In this document: positions 1-10,404 of the stretch, piece by piece | Layout of the letters: the number at the start of each line of letters is the position of its first letter | How positions within the stretch are numbered: the first letter of the stretch is position 1 | Origin: Phenylobacterium hankyongense | GTDB lineage: Bacteria; Pseudomonadota; Alphaproteobacteria; Caulobacterales; Caulobacteraceae | Direction of reading: 5' to 3' | DNA: 64,000 nucleotides | NCBI RefSeq assembly: GCF_003254505.1 | Contig: NZ_QFYP01000001.1 | Coordinates: forward strand, 790,001-854,000 | Translations under genes and position numbers: made by a program | Notes under the pieces: generated by a model | The model's input: the letters and a program-made list of their open reading frames with translations, nothing else | What the model was told of the DNA's origin: nothing | Database searches by the model: none

Positions 1-1025
1 AGGTCGCTGAACACCGGATTGCCGGCGAAGAGGCGCGGGTCCTGAAGCGCCTGTTCCAGCGGCTGGTAGGGGCCCCAGCAGACCCCGTCGGCCTCGAAGG
101 CGGGCGTCAGCTCCGCCAGGTCCTTGGCGGCGAAGGCCCTTTCGAACAGCGGGAACAGCCGGTCGCGGTGGGCGAAGCGCAGGCCCTCGTCGGCGGCGAA
201 GGAGACGCCGATCTCGGCCTCCAGCGCGGCGACCGCATCGGCGATCCCCAGCACGCCGAGGACGCCCTTCCACTGCCGCGGCGTGATCGCCACCAGCATG
301 ATCCGCCGCCCGTCGCGGCTGGTGAAGTCGCGGCCGAAGGCGCCGTAGAGGTCGTTGCCCATCCGCGGCCGCTGATGGCCCGACAGCATCGCCTCGGCGG
401 TCATGCCCATGTTGGCCAGCGTCGAGGCGGCCATGTCGGAGAGCGGGATGCGGATCTCGCGGCCCTGGCCGGCGGCGCGCCGGGCCATCAGCGCCGAGAC
501 CAGGGTGAAGGCCGCATAGGCGCCGGTCAGCAGGTCCCAGGCCGGCAGCACGTGGTTCACCGGCCGCGCATCGTCCGCCGGTCCGGTCATCAGCGGCACG
601 CCCACGGCGGCGTTGACCGTGTAGTCGACCGCCGGCCCGCCATCGGCCCAGCCCATCACGCGCACGCAGATCAGGTCGTCGCGCAGCGCCTTCAGCGTCT
701 CGTAGGCGAGGAAGCCGTCCACCGGGAAGTTGGTGACGAACAGGCCGCCGTCCTCCCCCGGCGCCGCCGCCAGCCGCTGGGCGAGCTCCCGGCCCTGCGG
801 CCGCGAGAGGTCCAGGGCCACCGACTTCTTGGCCTTGTTCAGCCCCTCCCAGTAGAGGCTCGATCCGTCGCGGCTGAGCGGCCAGCGGCGGAAGTCCGGG
901 CCGCCGGCGATGTTGTCGAACCGGATCACCTCCGCGCCAAGCTGCGCCAGGTAGAGGCCGCAGGTGGGCCCGGCGATGAAGGCCGAGCCCTCGACCACCC
1001 GCAGGCCCTTCAGGAGGTCGTACAT
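1..1025 (-). CDS. CaiB/BaiF family III CoA-transferase (3' end beyond window)
   Basis: About 341 codons are visible, starting at the ATG at 1025 and running off the left edge, so the C-terminus is missing. The N-terminus (LKGLRVVEG, then AQLGAEVIRFD) and the GLNKAKKSVALDL segment near residues 61-73 are typical of family III CoA-transferases. Asp164 in WDLLTG sits where the catalytic Asp of formyl-CoA transferase lies. These enzymes move CoA between carboxylic acids or racemise 2-methylacyl-CoA; the substrate cannot be read here. The aldo/keto reductase lies upstream on the same strand, separated by a long inverted repeat, so they may or may not share a transcript. Confidence 0.85.
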   Translation of the reverse strand, partial: MYDLLKGLRVVEGSAFIAGPTCGLYLAQLGAEVIRFDNIAGGPDFRRWPLSRDGSSLYWEGLNKAKKSVALDLSRPQGRELAQRLAAAPGEDGGLFVTNFPVDGFLAYETLKALRDDLICVRVMGWADGGPAVDYTVNAAVGVPLMTGPADDARPVNHVLPAWDLLTGAYAAFTLVSALMARRAAGQGREIRIPLSDMAASTLANMGMTAEAMLSGHQRPRMGNDLYGAFGRDFTSRDGRRIMLVAITPRQWKGVLGVLGIADAVAALEAEIGVSFAADEGLRFAHRDRLFPLFERAFAAKDLAELTPAFEADGVCWGPYQPLEQALQDPRLFAGNPVFSD

Positions 1026-1036
1026 CTCACCCCATT

Positions 1037-1157
1037 CGCTCTTCCCGGCGAAGGCCGGGACCCAGGTCCAGCCGCTGAATAATATGGCTCGCTTCGGCGC
1101 GCATGGCCTCCATCTCATCGCCCGCCATCTGGGTCCCGGCCTTCGCCGGGAAGAGCG
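1037..1157. repeat. Perfect 29-bp inverted repeat, REP-like intergenic element
   Basis: Positions 1037-1065 and 1129-1157 are exact reverse complements over 29 bases and are separated by 63 bases. Each arm contains its own small palindrome (CCCGGCGAAGGCCGGG) followed by ACCCAG. The same hairpin-plus-ACCCAGG pattern occurs at 21650-21768, so this looks like a repetitive extragenic palindrome pair. It lies between two minus-strand genes and could stop transcription or protect mRNA ends. Confidence 0.85.
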
Positions 1158-1172
1158 GGGGAACGGCAGCCT

Positions 1173-2108
1173 TTACTTCACCAGCTCGGCCACCTCTTTG
1201 ACCTCGTCCGGCGTCAGCTTCCACTCCGCCGTGGCCGCGTTGCCGCGCACCTGTTCGGGGCTGGTGGCGCCGGCGATCACCGAGGAGACCACCGGGTGGC
1301 CGAGCAGCCAGGCGAAGGCCAGCTCCAGGATGGTGTGGCCGCGCTCGCCGGCCCAGGTCTCGAGCTTCTCCACCTTGTCGAAGTTGCGGTCGCTCAGCGC
1401 CTGCGCCCCGCGCGGGCCCCAGGCTGCCAGCCGCGTGCCCTCCGGCGGCTTCTGACCACGGTGGTACTTGCCGGTCAGCAGGCCCGAGGCCAGCGGGAAG
1501 AATGGCAGGAAGCCGAGGCCGAAACGCTCGCAGGCCGGCAGCACCTCGTGCTCCACCTTGCGCTCCAGCAGCGAGTACTGGTTCTGCGCCGAGACGAAGC
1601 GGGTGCGGTCCTGGGTCCGGGCCGTCCAGCCGGCGTCGGCGATCTGCCAGCCGGAGAAGTTGGAATTGCCGAGGTAGCGGACCTTGCCCTGGGTCACCAG
1701 GTCGTCCAGCGCCCGCAGGGTCTCATCGATCGGAGTGTCCGGGTCCGGCTGGTGGAACTGGTAGAGGTCGATGTAGTCGGTCCCCAGCCGGGCGAGGCTG
1801 TCCTCCACCGCGCGCATGATCCAGCGCCGCGAGCCACCCTTCTTGCGGTTGTCGTCGCCGATCTGCATGCCGAACTTGGTGGCCACCACCACCTCGTGAC
1901 GCCGCTTGCCCAGCGCCTTGCCGAGGAAGACTTCCGACTGCGTGGCGCCATAGATGTCGGCGGTGTCGAACAGGGTGATCCCCGCCTCGATGGCGGCGTC
2001 CACCACGGCCTGCGTCTGCTGCTGGTCGATCCGCATGCCGAAGTTGTTGCAGCCCAGGCCCACTTCACTGACCTTCAGGCCCGACTCGCCCAGCCGTCGC
2101 ATCTGCAT
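1173..2108 (-). CDS. Aldo/keto reductase
   Basis: A 311-residue NAD(P)H-dependent oxidoreductase of the AKR superfamily, normal length for the family. The catalytic tetrad is visible: Asp48 and Tyr53 (FDTADIYG), Lys78 (ATKFG) and His119 (YQFHQPD). GNSNFSGWQ is the usual AKR segment before the second half of the barrel. An in-frame upstream extension to 2192 is possible, but the ATG at 2108 has a good GGAGA ribosome site 9 bases upstream and gives the expected N-terminus (MQMRRLGESGLKVS). The substrate is unknown; members of this group reduce aldehydes and ketones in the cytoplasm. Confidence 0.92.
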   Translation of the reverse strand: MQMRRLGESGLKVSEVGLGCNNFGMRIDQQQTQAVVDAAIEAGITLFDTADIYGATQSEVFLGKALGKRRHEVVVATKFGMQIGDDNRKKGGSRRWIMRAVEDSLARLGTDYIDLYQFHQPDPDTPIDETLRALDDLVTQGKVRYLGNSNFSGWQIADAGWTARTQDRTRFVSAQNQYSLLERKVEHEVLPACERFGLGFLPFFPLASGLLTGKYHRGQKPPEGTRLAAWGPRGAQALSDRNFDKVEKLETWAGERGHTILELAFAWLLGHPVVSSVIAGATSPEQVRGNAATAEWKLTPDEVKEVAELVK

Positions 2109-2233
2109 GGTGGTGTCTCCGGAAATCCGCATCTGAAAATGACGCGCCGACGCGGGGAGCTGCGGGCGCGGCCGCGACCCTAGCCAATTCACGCGCGCCC
2201 GCCAGAGGTCGCGAACGCGGTTGTTCAGAATGC

Positions 2234-2326
2234 TTGACGCCCGTTCACCGCGTTTGTTGGCGATATCGCAAGGCGCCGCTCGCTAACCTTACGATCCGAA
2301 AAGGTTTTTCCCACGAGGCAGGCGGC
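2234..2326 (+). promoter_or_regulatory. Probable promoter region of the cpa operon
   Basis: The gap before cpaB holds a TTGACGC at 2234-2240, matching the -35 element of Caulobacter housekeeping promoters, a perfect palindrome GCGATATCGC at 2260-2269, and a GCTAACC at 2282-2288 that resembles a -10 box. The spacing between the -35-like and -10-like boxes is far too long for one promoter, so the start site is not fixed. A GAGG ribosome site at 2315-2318 precedes cpaB. Confidence 0.3.
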
Positions 2327-3286
2327 ATGCGCGTTGTAACCATCGTCAGTCTGGGCGCCTCGGCGGTCCTCGGCCTGGCTGCGCTGGTCGTGGCCAAGAC
2401 CGTGCTGCCGAACGCCGCCTCGGCGAAGGTCCCGGCCGCCGCCTCGCGCGCCGTCACCGGCGTGCCGGTGGTCGTCGCCTCCAAGCCGATGAAGTTCGGC
2501 GACCGGCTGGACGCCGAGCACCTGACCCTCGCCCACCTGCCGCCGGAAGCCGTGCCGGAAGGCGCGTTCACCACGGTGGCCGCGGTGCTGGCGCAGGACC
2601 ACGGCGGCGCCCCGGTGGCGCTGACCCCGATCGCCGTGCGTGAGCCGCTGCTGCCGTCCAAGCTCTCCGGCCCCGGCGCCCGGCCCTCGGTCGCCGCCGA
2701 GATCGCCGAGGGCATGCGCGCCTACACCATTAAGGTTTCCGACGTCTCCGGGGTCGGCGGCCACGCCTTGCCGGGCGACCGCGTCGACGTGGTGCTGCTG
2801 CGCGACCTGACGCCCGAAGCCTCGCAGCGCAACTTCGTCTCCGACGTGGTGCTGCAGGACGTCCGCGTGCTGGCGGTCGACCTGAACGCCGACCTGACCT
2901 CCAACAAGCCCGCCACGCCGTCCACCGCGACCCTCGAGGTCTCGGTGCAGGACAGCCAGAAGCTGGCGGTGGCCAGCGACCTCGGCAAGCTGTCGCTGGC
3001 GCTGCGCAAGACCGGGTCGTCGGAGGTGGCGAGCGTCGCCCCCATGCGGCCGGCGGCCTTCGTCGCCGGCGGCCGGCCCGCCCCCACGCTCTCGCGTGCG
3101 CCGGCGCCGCGCCGTCGGGCGACGCCGTCCGAGGACGGCGGCCTGATCGCCATCGTCGAGCTCGAGGGCGGCGGCTCCAAGCCCCGTACGCCGCGCGCCG
3201 CCAAACCCGCGGCCGCGCCGGCGGCGCCGGTCCCGGCCGGCGGCCTGCAGACGACCGCGTCCGACTTGAAGCCGAACCTCAGCTGA
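2327..3286 (+). CDS. cpaB: Flp pilus assembly protein CpaB
   Basis: A 319-residue protein with an N-terminal membrane anchor (about residues 3-25), a SAF-type domain (about 45-110, with MKFGDRLDAEHL and the later REPLLPSKL), a central RcpC/CpaB domain and a Pro/Ala-rich tail. CpaB/RcpC is the periplasmic partner of the Tad secretin. The ATG at 2327 has GAGG 9 bases upstream; a longer frame from 2234 lacks a signal sequence at its start and was not chosen. It is the first gene of a tight operon with cpaC, cpaE, cpaF, tadB and tadC. Confidence 0.93.
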   Translation: MRVVTIVSLGASAVLGLAALVVAKTVLPNAASAKVPAAASRAVTGVPVVVASKPMKFGDRLDAEHLTLAHLPPEAVPEGAFTTVAAVLAQDHGGAPVALTPIAVREPLLPSKLSGPGARPSVAAEIAEGMRAYTIKVSDVSGVGGHALPGDRVDVVLLRDLTPEASQRNFVSDVVLQDVRVLAVDLNADLTSNKPATPSTATLEVSVQDSQKLAVASDLGKLSLALRKTGSSEVASVAPMRPAAFVAGGRPAPTLSRAPAPRRRATPSEDGGLIAIVELEGGGSKPRTPRAAKPAAAPAAPVPAGGLQTTASDLKPNLS

Positions 3287-3291
3287 TCCTC

Positions 3292-4617
3292 ATGAAGAGC
3301 GCAAAACCCATGTCGCGTATCCTGGCCGGCGCGTTCGCCGGCGCGCTCAGCCTGGCGATCGTCGGCCCCGCGCCCGCCGCGGTGTTCGCCAGCGAGTCGA
3401 CCACCAGCCGGGTGATCTACGTGCCGCGCGACAAGTCTTTGTCGTTCCGCCTGGACACTCCGGCCACCAAGATCGTGGTCGCCCAGCCCGACACCGCCCA
3501 GGTGGTCGCCACCACCAACCGCAGCTTCTATGTCCGCGGCAAGGAGATCGGCTCCACCAACCTGCTGGTCTACGGCCCCGGCGGCCGCCTGCAGGAGGTG
3601 ATCGACATCCGGGTCGGCTACGACGCCCGCTCGCTGGAGCAGGACCTCAACACCGCCATTCCCGGCGAGGACATCCGCGTACGGACCGTGGGCGAAGGCC
3701 TGCTGCTGGTCGGCGAGGTGTCGAACACCGGCGTGATCAACCGCGCCAAGGCGCTGGCCGACAAGTTCGCCCCCGACGCCGTCACTTCGGCGCTGACCGC
3801 GCGCGTGTCGCAGCAGGTGGTGCTCGAGGTCCGCGTGCTGGAGGCCACCCGCTCGGCCCTGCAGGACATCGGCTTCTCCGGCACGATCCAGAACAACTCC
3901 TTCAACTTCAGCTTCGGCAACGGCCTGATCGGCTCGTCGGTCCCGAACGGCCAGCTGACCCTGCACGGCGGCGCCGGCCACACCAGCATCGACATGGCGT
4001 TGCAGGCCCTGGAGCAGAAGGGCATCGTCCGCACCCTGGCGCGCCCGAACCTGGTGGCGCTGTCCGGCGAGAAAGCCAGCTTCCTGGCCGGCGGCGAGTT
4101 CCCCTATCCGGTGCCGCAGGGCCTCAACCAGATCACCCTGGAGTTCCGCCAGTACGGGGTGAAGCTGAACTTCACGCCGGTGGTCGAGGACAACGGGCTG
4201 ATCCGCCTGGCCGTGGCGCCGGAAGTCAGCCAGCTCGACCAGACCAACTCGCTGAAGATCAACGGCGTCACCGTTCCGGGCCTGATCACCCGGCGCGCCG
4301 ACACCACCGTCGAGCTGAAGGACGGCGAGTCGCTGGCGATCGGCGGCTTGTTCCAGCGCAACTACGAGAACTCCCTGGCCCAGATCCCGGGCCTCGGCGA
4401 GATCCCGGTGCTGAGCGCCCTGTTCCGCTCCACCCACTGGAAGCGCAACGAGACCGAGCTGGTGATCGTCGTCACCCCGAGGCTCGCCAACGCCGGCGAC
4501 CTGGCGTCCGCCAAGGCCGCCTCCCTGGGCCCCGAGCCCAGCGCCATCGACCTGTTGCTCAACGGCAAGGCGCTCGACAAGCCCCTCACCCGCGACAACA
4601 GCCGCGGCTCGCGGTGA
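3292..4617 (+). CDS. cpaC: Tad pilus outer-membrane secretin CpaC
   Basis: A 441-residue secretin of the GspD/RcpA type. It has a signal peptide (about residues 1-30), an N-terminal secretin pilus domain (DKSLSFRLDTPATKIVVAQP then FYVRGKEIGSTNLLVY), a BON-like segment and the C-terminal secretin core, with KASFLAGGEFPYPVPQG and the closing motif LVIVVTPRLA. It is somewhat short for the family. It forms the outer-membrane ring for Flp pilus exit. It starts 5 bases after cpaB. An internal ATG at 3310 is an alternative start. Confidence 0.94.
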   Translation: MKSAKPMSRILAGAFAGALSLAIVGPAPAAVFASESTTSRVIYVPRDKSLSFRLDTPATKIVVAQPDTAQVVATTNRSFYVRGKEIGSTNLLVYGPGGRLQEVIDIRVGYDARSLEQDLNTAIPGEDIRVRTVGEGLLLVGEVSNTGVINRAKALADKFAPDAVTSALTARVSQQVVLEVRVLEATRSALQDIGFSGTIQNNSFNFSFGNGLIGSSVPNGQLTLHGGAGHTSIDMALQALEQKGIVRTLARPNLVALSGEKASFLAGGEFPYPVPQGLNQITLEFRQYGVKLNFTPVVEDNGLIRLAVAPEVSQLDQTNSLKINGVTVPGLITRRADTTVELKDGESLAIGGLFQRNYENSLAQIPGLGEIPVLSALFRSTHWKRNETELVIVVTPRLANAGDLASAKAASLGPEPSAIDLLLNGKALDKPLTRDNSRGSR

Positions 4618-4621
4618 TCGC

Positions 4622-5841
4622 GTGGCCCGCAAGAGCGACAGTCCAAAGGTTGCGTCCATGACCTCCTCCTCCCTGCTGACCGGCCGGCGCGTGCTGGCCC
4701 TGGGCGAGGCGCTCAAGGCCCTCGCCGAAGGCCCGCTGTTCGGCGCCGTGGTCGAGACCGCGGCCCTGGAGCGGCTGACGACGGCGCGCGCCACGGACTG
4801 CGACCTGGTGGTGGTCGACGCCAACGCCTGGGAGGCGCCGGCGCTCGCCGCGGCCCTGCAGAGCCTGTCCGCCAACCCCGAGCCCCCGCCGGTGCTGCTG
4901 GTGGGCGAGCGGCTGCCGACCACGGTGGTGCGCAACCTGCTGCGCCTGGAGCGTTCCGACGTGCTCGAGGCGCCGTTCTCGCCCGACCAGTTCTCCGCCG
5001 CCGTCGCCGGCCTGCTGGCCGTCGCCCAGGCCGCGGTCGCGCCGACCGCGCCGGCTGGCGCCTCGCGCTGCTGGGCGGTGTCCGGCGCGGTGGGCGGCGC
5101 GGGCGCCACCACGCTGGCGGTGGAGATCGCCACCGCGCTGGCCGCCCGGTCCGGCAAGGACAAGAGCGTCTGCCTGATCGACCTCAACCTCGCCGATGGC
5201 GTCGCCGCCGCCTACCTGGGCGCGCAGCCGGCCCTGCGGCTCGGAGATTTCGGCACCGCCGCCGACCGCATCGACGCGGCCATCCTGCAGGCCTTCGTGA
5301 CCCCGGTGTCCAAGCAGCTCGACCTGCTGGCCTCGCCGCGCCAGCCCGACGCATTCGACGCGGTCAGCCGCGAGGCGGTGCTGCGCGTCCTGGACGTCGC
5401 CTGCGAGTGCTACGAGTGGGTGATCCTCGACATGCCGCGCCACCGCCGGCCGTGGACCCTGGAGGCGCTCTCCGGCTGCGACGAGGTGCTGGTGGTGTCC
5501 GAGCTCACCGTCCCGGCGCTGATCGCCGCGCGCTCGCTCGCCGACGAGATCGAGCAGGGGCTGGACGGCCAGCGCAAGCCGCGGATCGTGCTCAACCGCC
5601 TGGCCAGCCGCATGTTCGGCCCGGCGCCGTCGATGGCCGAGGCGGAACGCGCGCTCGGCCGCAAGGCCGAGGCCGGCGTCAGCTCCGACTGGGAGGCCGC
5701 CGCCGCCAGCGCCAACCTGGGCGGTCCGATCGCCCACCACCGGCCGAAGTCGAAGATCGTCAAGGACGTCGCCGCCCTGGTGGAGCGCCTGGCCGCCGGC
5801 GGCGCCCGCACGGACGCCGCCGCCTCCAAGCGGGCCGCCTG

Positions 5842-5842
<1 letters not shown>
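4622..5842 (+). CDS. cpaE: Tad pilus localisation ATPase-like protein CpaE
   Basis: A 406-residue MinD/ParA-like protein. Residues about 15-135 form a receiver-like domain (CDLVVVDANAWEAP, VLLVGERLP) and the rest is a ParA-type domain. The Walker A loop reads SGAVGGAGATT, with no signature lysine and no P-loop lysine. Modified Walker A loops are known in CpaE/TadZ proteins, which place the pilus machine at a pole. The GTG at 4622 follows the cpaC stop closely; the ATG at 4658 is an alternative. No cpaD precedes it, unlike the usual cpaC-cpaD-cpaE order. Confidence 0.9.
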
Positions 5843-7250
<1,408 letters not shown>

Positions 7251-7254
<4 letters not shown>

Positions 7255-8210
7255 CCTTCGATCCGCATGTCGCCTTCCTGATCCTGGTCTTCGCCGCGGT
7301 GTTCACCGCCGGCCAGGCGATGTTCGGCCTGTTCACGGTGGCGCGCCAGAAACGCCAGGTGAACAAGCGGCTGAAGGTGGCCGACAAGGTCGGCGGCGTC
7401 GAAGCCCTGGTGATGGAGCTGCGCAAGCAGCGCGGCCTCAACGCCGCCGGCGAGAAGGGCGGGCGGCTGCGCTGGCTCTCCGACCTGATCGTCGCCTCGG
7501 GCCTGACCTACGAGCCGAAGAAGTGGGCCAGCATGGCCGCGCTCGCCGCGGCGGCCGGCGGGGTCGGAGCGGCGATGCTGCTGAAGAACCCGGTCATGGC
7601 CATCCCCGGCGCGCTGATCGTCGGCCTCGGCGGGCCGGTGATGTATCTGAAGATGGCCGCCGCCAAGCGGTCCAAGGCGCTGGGCGCGCAACTGCCGCAG
7701 GCGCTGGAGATCATCGTCCGCAGCCTCGAGGCCGGCCACCCGGTCCCCACCGCCATCGCCCTGGTCGGCCGCGAGATGGTCGATCCGATCGGCACGGAGT
7801 TCGGCATGGCCGCCGACGAGATCGCCTATGGCGCCACCCTGGAGCAGGCCGTCGAGCGGATCTCCGAGCGCTGCCAGCATCCCGACGTCGACCTGTTCGC
7901 GGCCACGGTGCGGCTGCAGGAGCGGACCGGCGGCAACCTCACCGGCCTCCTGAAGCTGAACGCCGCCACGGTGCGCGAGCGGCACAAGATGCGCCTGAAG
8001 ATCAAGGCCGCCTCCTCGGAGGGCCGCGCCTCGGCGATGATCCTCACCTCTGCGCCGTTCATCGCGCTGGGCTTCATCACCCTCACCTCACCCCACTTCT
8101 ACGGCGACGTCATCGGCGAGCCGGTGGTGAAGATCGGCCTGGGGATCATCGGGTTCTGGATGTTCCTCGGCAACCTGGTCATGCGGCGCATGATCGACAT
8201 GCGGCTGTGA
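7251..8210 (+). CDS. tadB: Tad inner-membrane platform protein TadB (CpaG)
   Basis: A 319-residue type II secretion F domain protein. There is one membrane segment at the N-terminus (about 5-25), a pair near 95-135 and a pair at the C-terminus. The T2SSF core shows LPQALEIIVRSLEAGHPV and RTGGNLTGLL, both typical of TadB. Its ATG overlaps the cpaF stop by four bases (ATGA). With TadC it forms the membrane platform on which CpaF acts. Confidence 0.94.
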
Positions 8211-8214
8211 TCCC

Positions 8215-9162
8215 ATGACCTCCCTGCAGCTCGAGAACCTGATCACCATCCTCGGCGCCCTCATGGTGCTGGGCGCGGTCGGCGGCGGCGCCTGGATCAC
8301 CGCCACCGAGTTGCGCCTGCGCGCCGTGCGCCGCAGCCGCCTCCAGGTGAGCTCCGGCCCGACGGCGGAGACGCGGCCGAGCGGCGGCGCCGTGGCCGGC
8401 CAGCTGGTGTCGGCGGTCCGCCGGCTGGGCCAGCAGAGCGCGGTGCGCGACCCGGCCAAGCTCTCGGTGCTGCGCAACCGGCTGATGCAGGCCGGCTTCT
8501 ACAACCGCGAGGCGCCGGTCATCTACCTGGGGATCAAGGCCGCCGCCCTGGTGGTCGCCACCCTCGGCGTCGTCCTCACCCTGCCGCTGATCATCGGCGG
8601 CAAGGCGGGCCTGGGCGGGCTGGCCGCCGCGGTGGTGCTGTCGGGGGTCGCCATGCTGGGCCCCGAGCAGGTCCTGAAGACCCGGCGGGTCAGCCGTGAG
8701 CGGGAGTATTCCGACGGCTTCCCCGACATGCTCGACCTGCTGGTCGCCTCGGTGGAGGCCGGCCTCAGCCTCGACGCCTCGGTCACCCGCGTCACCGACG
8801 AGCTCGCCCGGCGCTATCCGAACCTCACCGTCCACCTGCGGATCCTGGTCTTGGAGCTGCGCGCCGGCCGCGCCCGCAAGGACGCCTGGACCGGCTTCGC
8901 CGATCGCCTCGGCATCGACGACGCCCGCGCGCTCGCCACCATGCTGCGCCAGGCGGAGGAGATGGGCACCAGCCTCGGCGAGACCCTCTCGGTCTTCTCC
9001 CGCGACATGCGCTCGACGCGGATGCTGCGGGCCGAGGAGAAGGCGCTGGCGCTCTCCGCCAAGCTCACCGTGCCGCTGATCATGTTCATCTTCCCGTGCC
9101 TGCTCGGCGCGCTGATGCTGCCGGCGGTCGCCCGGCTGATGCACGTCTTCGGCAAGCACTGA
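8215..9162 (+). CDS. tadC: Tad inner-membrane platform protein TadC (CpaH)
   Basis: A 315-residue T2SSF-domain membrane protein. It has a membrane segment near residues 10-30, two around 100-145 and one near 285-305. The core FPDMLDLLVASVEAGLSLDA and the later AEEMGTSLGETLSVFS are diagnostic of TadC. It begins 4 bases after tadB and is the last gene of the operon; the gene after it is on the other strand. No pilin, TadE/F or prepilin peptidase gene follows. Confidence 0.94.
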   Translation: MTSLQLENLITILGALMVLGAVGGGAWITATELRLRAVRRSRLQVSSGPTAETRPSGGAVAGQLVSAVRRLGQQSAVRDPAKLSVLRNRLMQAGFYNREAPVIYLGIKAAALVVATLGVVLTLPLIIGGKAGLGGLAAAVVLSGVAMLGPEQVLKTRRVSREREYSDGFPDMLDLLVASVEAGLSLDASVTRVTDELARRYPNLTVHLRILVLELRAGRARKDAWTGFADRLGIDDARALATMLRQAEEMGTSLGETLSVFSRDMRSTRMLRAEEKALALSAKLTVPLIMFIFPCLLGALMLPAVARLMHVFGKH

Positions 9163-9171
9163 GCGCGCGGG

Positions 9172-10251
9172 CTACAGCCCGTACGGCCGGTACGGCCCGG
9201 CGATCAGCTGTTCGAACACCCCGATACCGCGGCGTTCGGGCTCGCCGGGCGCGGTCATCACCGCGCGGCTGATCGCCTGGATGTGCAGGTTCTCCGGCGC
9301 GCCCATGTCGGTCTTGCCGAGGTCGATGTCCTCGCGGGCCACGGCCAGCTCGCCCTTCAGCGCCCCGTGCCGCCACTCGCCGCTGTAGCCGATGCCGCGC
9401 ATCAGGAAGGTCGCGACGGGCTCCAGCCGGATCTCCGCCTCGCCGGCCTCCAGCGGGATGCGCAGCGTGCCGCCTTCGGCGTGGCGCGTGCCCTGGCGCA
9501 GCACGACGTCCCCCATCCGCGGCGCGTCCGAATGCCAGCCGCCGTCCGGTCCGGCGCCGTCCGGCAGGATCACCGCGCGGGTGTTCCAGGGCTTGCCGTC
9601 CGGGTCGGCGTTGACGTGGAAGAAGACCGACCGGTCCTCGAAGTTCAGCGGCGCCCACTGCCAGAAGAAGCCGCTCAGCCCCGCCCCGGGGGTCGGCTGC
9701 GGGTCCGGCGCGCCCACCGGGCGGATGCCCCAGGAGCGGTCGCGCGAGCCGGTCCAGCCCGGCCCCAATTGTCGCCGGTCGCCGTCGGCCTCGATCCAGC
9801 CGGAGACCCGGACGTTCTGGGTCAGGCGGGTGTAGTCCATGAACAGGCGCGGCCCGATCCGCTTGGTGAACCGCGGCTCCTCGATCGGGAAGGCGCGGCC
9901 CTCGAAGGTCAGCTCGCAGGCCAGGCCCTCGGCGCGCTCCACCGTCACCCTCAGCGTCTGCAGCGGCTCCAGCACCTCGATGCGGATCGGCCCGACCACC
10001 AGGTCCATCCGCTCCATGTTGAGGACGCGCGAGGCGTGCAGGCAGCGCTGGACCCCGTCGCGGATCACCGACAGGTGGGCGTCGGCGACGTTGAGGTGCG
10101 GGTAGACCCCGAAGGCGATGGCGAAGAATTCGCCGCCGTCCGGCGAGTAGCCGTTGAAGAAATAGCGGTCGTAGAAATTCCGGTCGGACCCGGAATAGGC
10201 GATCGGCTCCGGCGTCTGGTGGATGGGGAAGTCGTCGCCCTTGCTCAGCAT
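9172..10251 (-). CDS. Lipocalin-like protein with RDRSWG motif, function unknown
   Basis: A 359-residue protein without signal peptide or membrane segment. It has an aromatic-rich N-terminal half (YDRYFFNGYSPDGGEFFAIA) and a central motif GSRDRSWGIRPVG, which I associate with uncharacterised CrtC/AttH-like double-lipocalin proteins found beside P450s and steroid or terpenoid catabolic genes. The C-terminal half is a second beta-rich domain. The ATG at 10251 has a GGGAGAA ribosome site. It is divergent from the P450, so they may be co-regulated. The family placement is from motif memory and the function is not known. Confidence 0.72.
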   Translation of the reverse strand: MLSKGDDFPIHQTPEPIAYSGSDRNFYDRYFFNGYSPDGGEFFAIAFGVYPHLNVADAHLSVIRDGVQRCLHASRVLNMERMDLVVGPIRIEVLEPLQTLRVTVERAEGLACELTFEGRAFPIEEPRFTKRIGPRLFMDYTRLTQNVRVSGWIEADGDRRQLGPGWTGSRDRSWGIRPVGAPDPQPTPGAGLSGFFWQWAPLNFEDRSVFFHVNADPDGKPWNTRAVILPDGAGPDGGWHSDAPRMGDVVLRQGTRHAEGGTLRIPLEAGEAEIRLEPVATFLMRGIGYSGEWRHGALKGELAVAREDIDLGKTDMGAPENLHIQAISRAVMTAPGEPERRGIGVFEQLIAGPYRPYGL

Positions 10252-10404
10252 CGCCGATTTCTCCCGCGGTTGACGTTGCGGCCGGCTTGCGGACGCGCCG
10301 GCAGGAGTATCAAGTGATGGGAGACAAGAAGACAAGGGAGGCGTGCTCTCCGGCCGCCGGGCGAAACCTGCAAAGCTCGGGAGCTTGGCGAGGCGTATAG
10401 GCGC

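Noticed and set aside
168..1082. A 304-residue plus-strand frame at the left edge
   Set aside because: It is antisense to the CoA-transferase, whose minus-strand translation has the full family pattern.
2722..5187. An 821-residue minus-strand open frame over cpaB, cpaC and cpaE
   Set aside because: Composition is Arg/Ala/Gly-rich without any motif, and the plus strand carries three clear family members.
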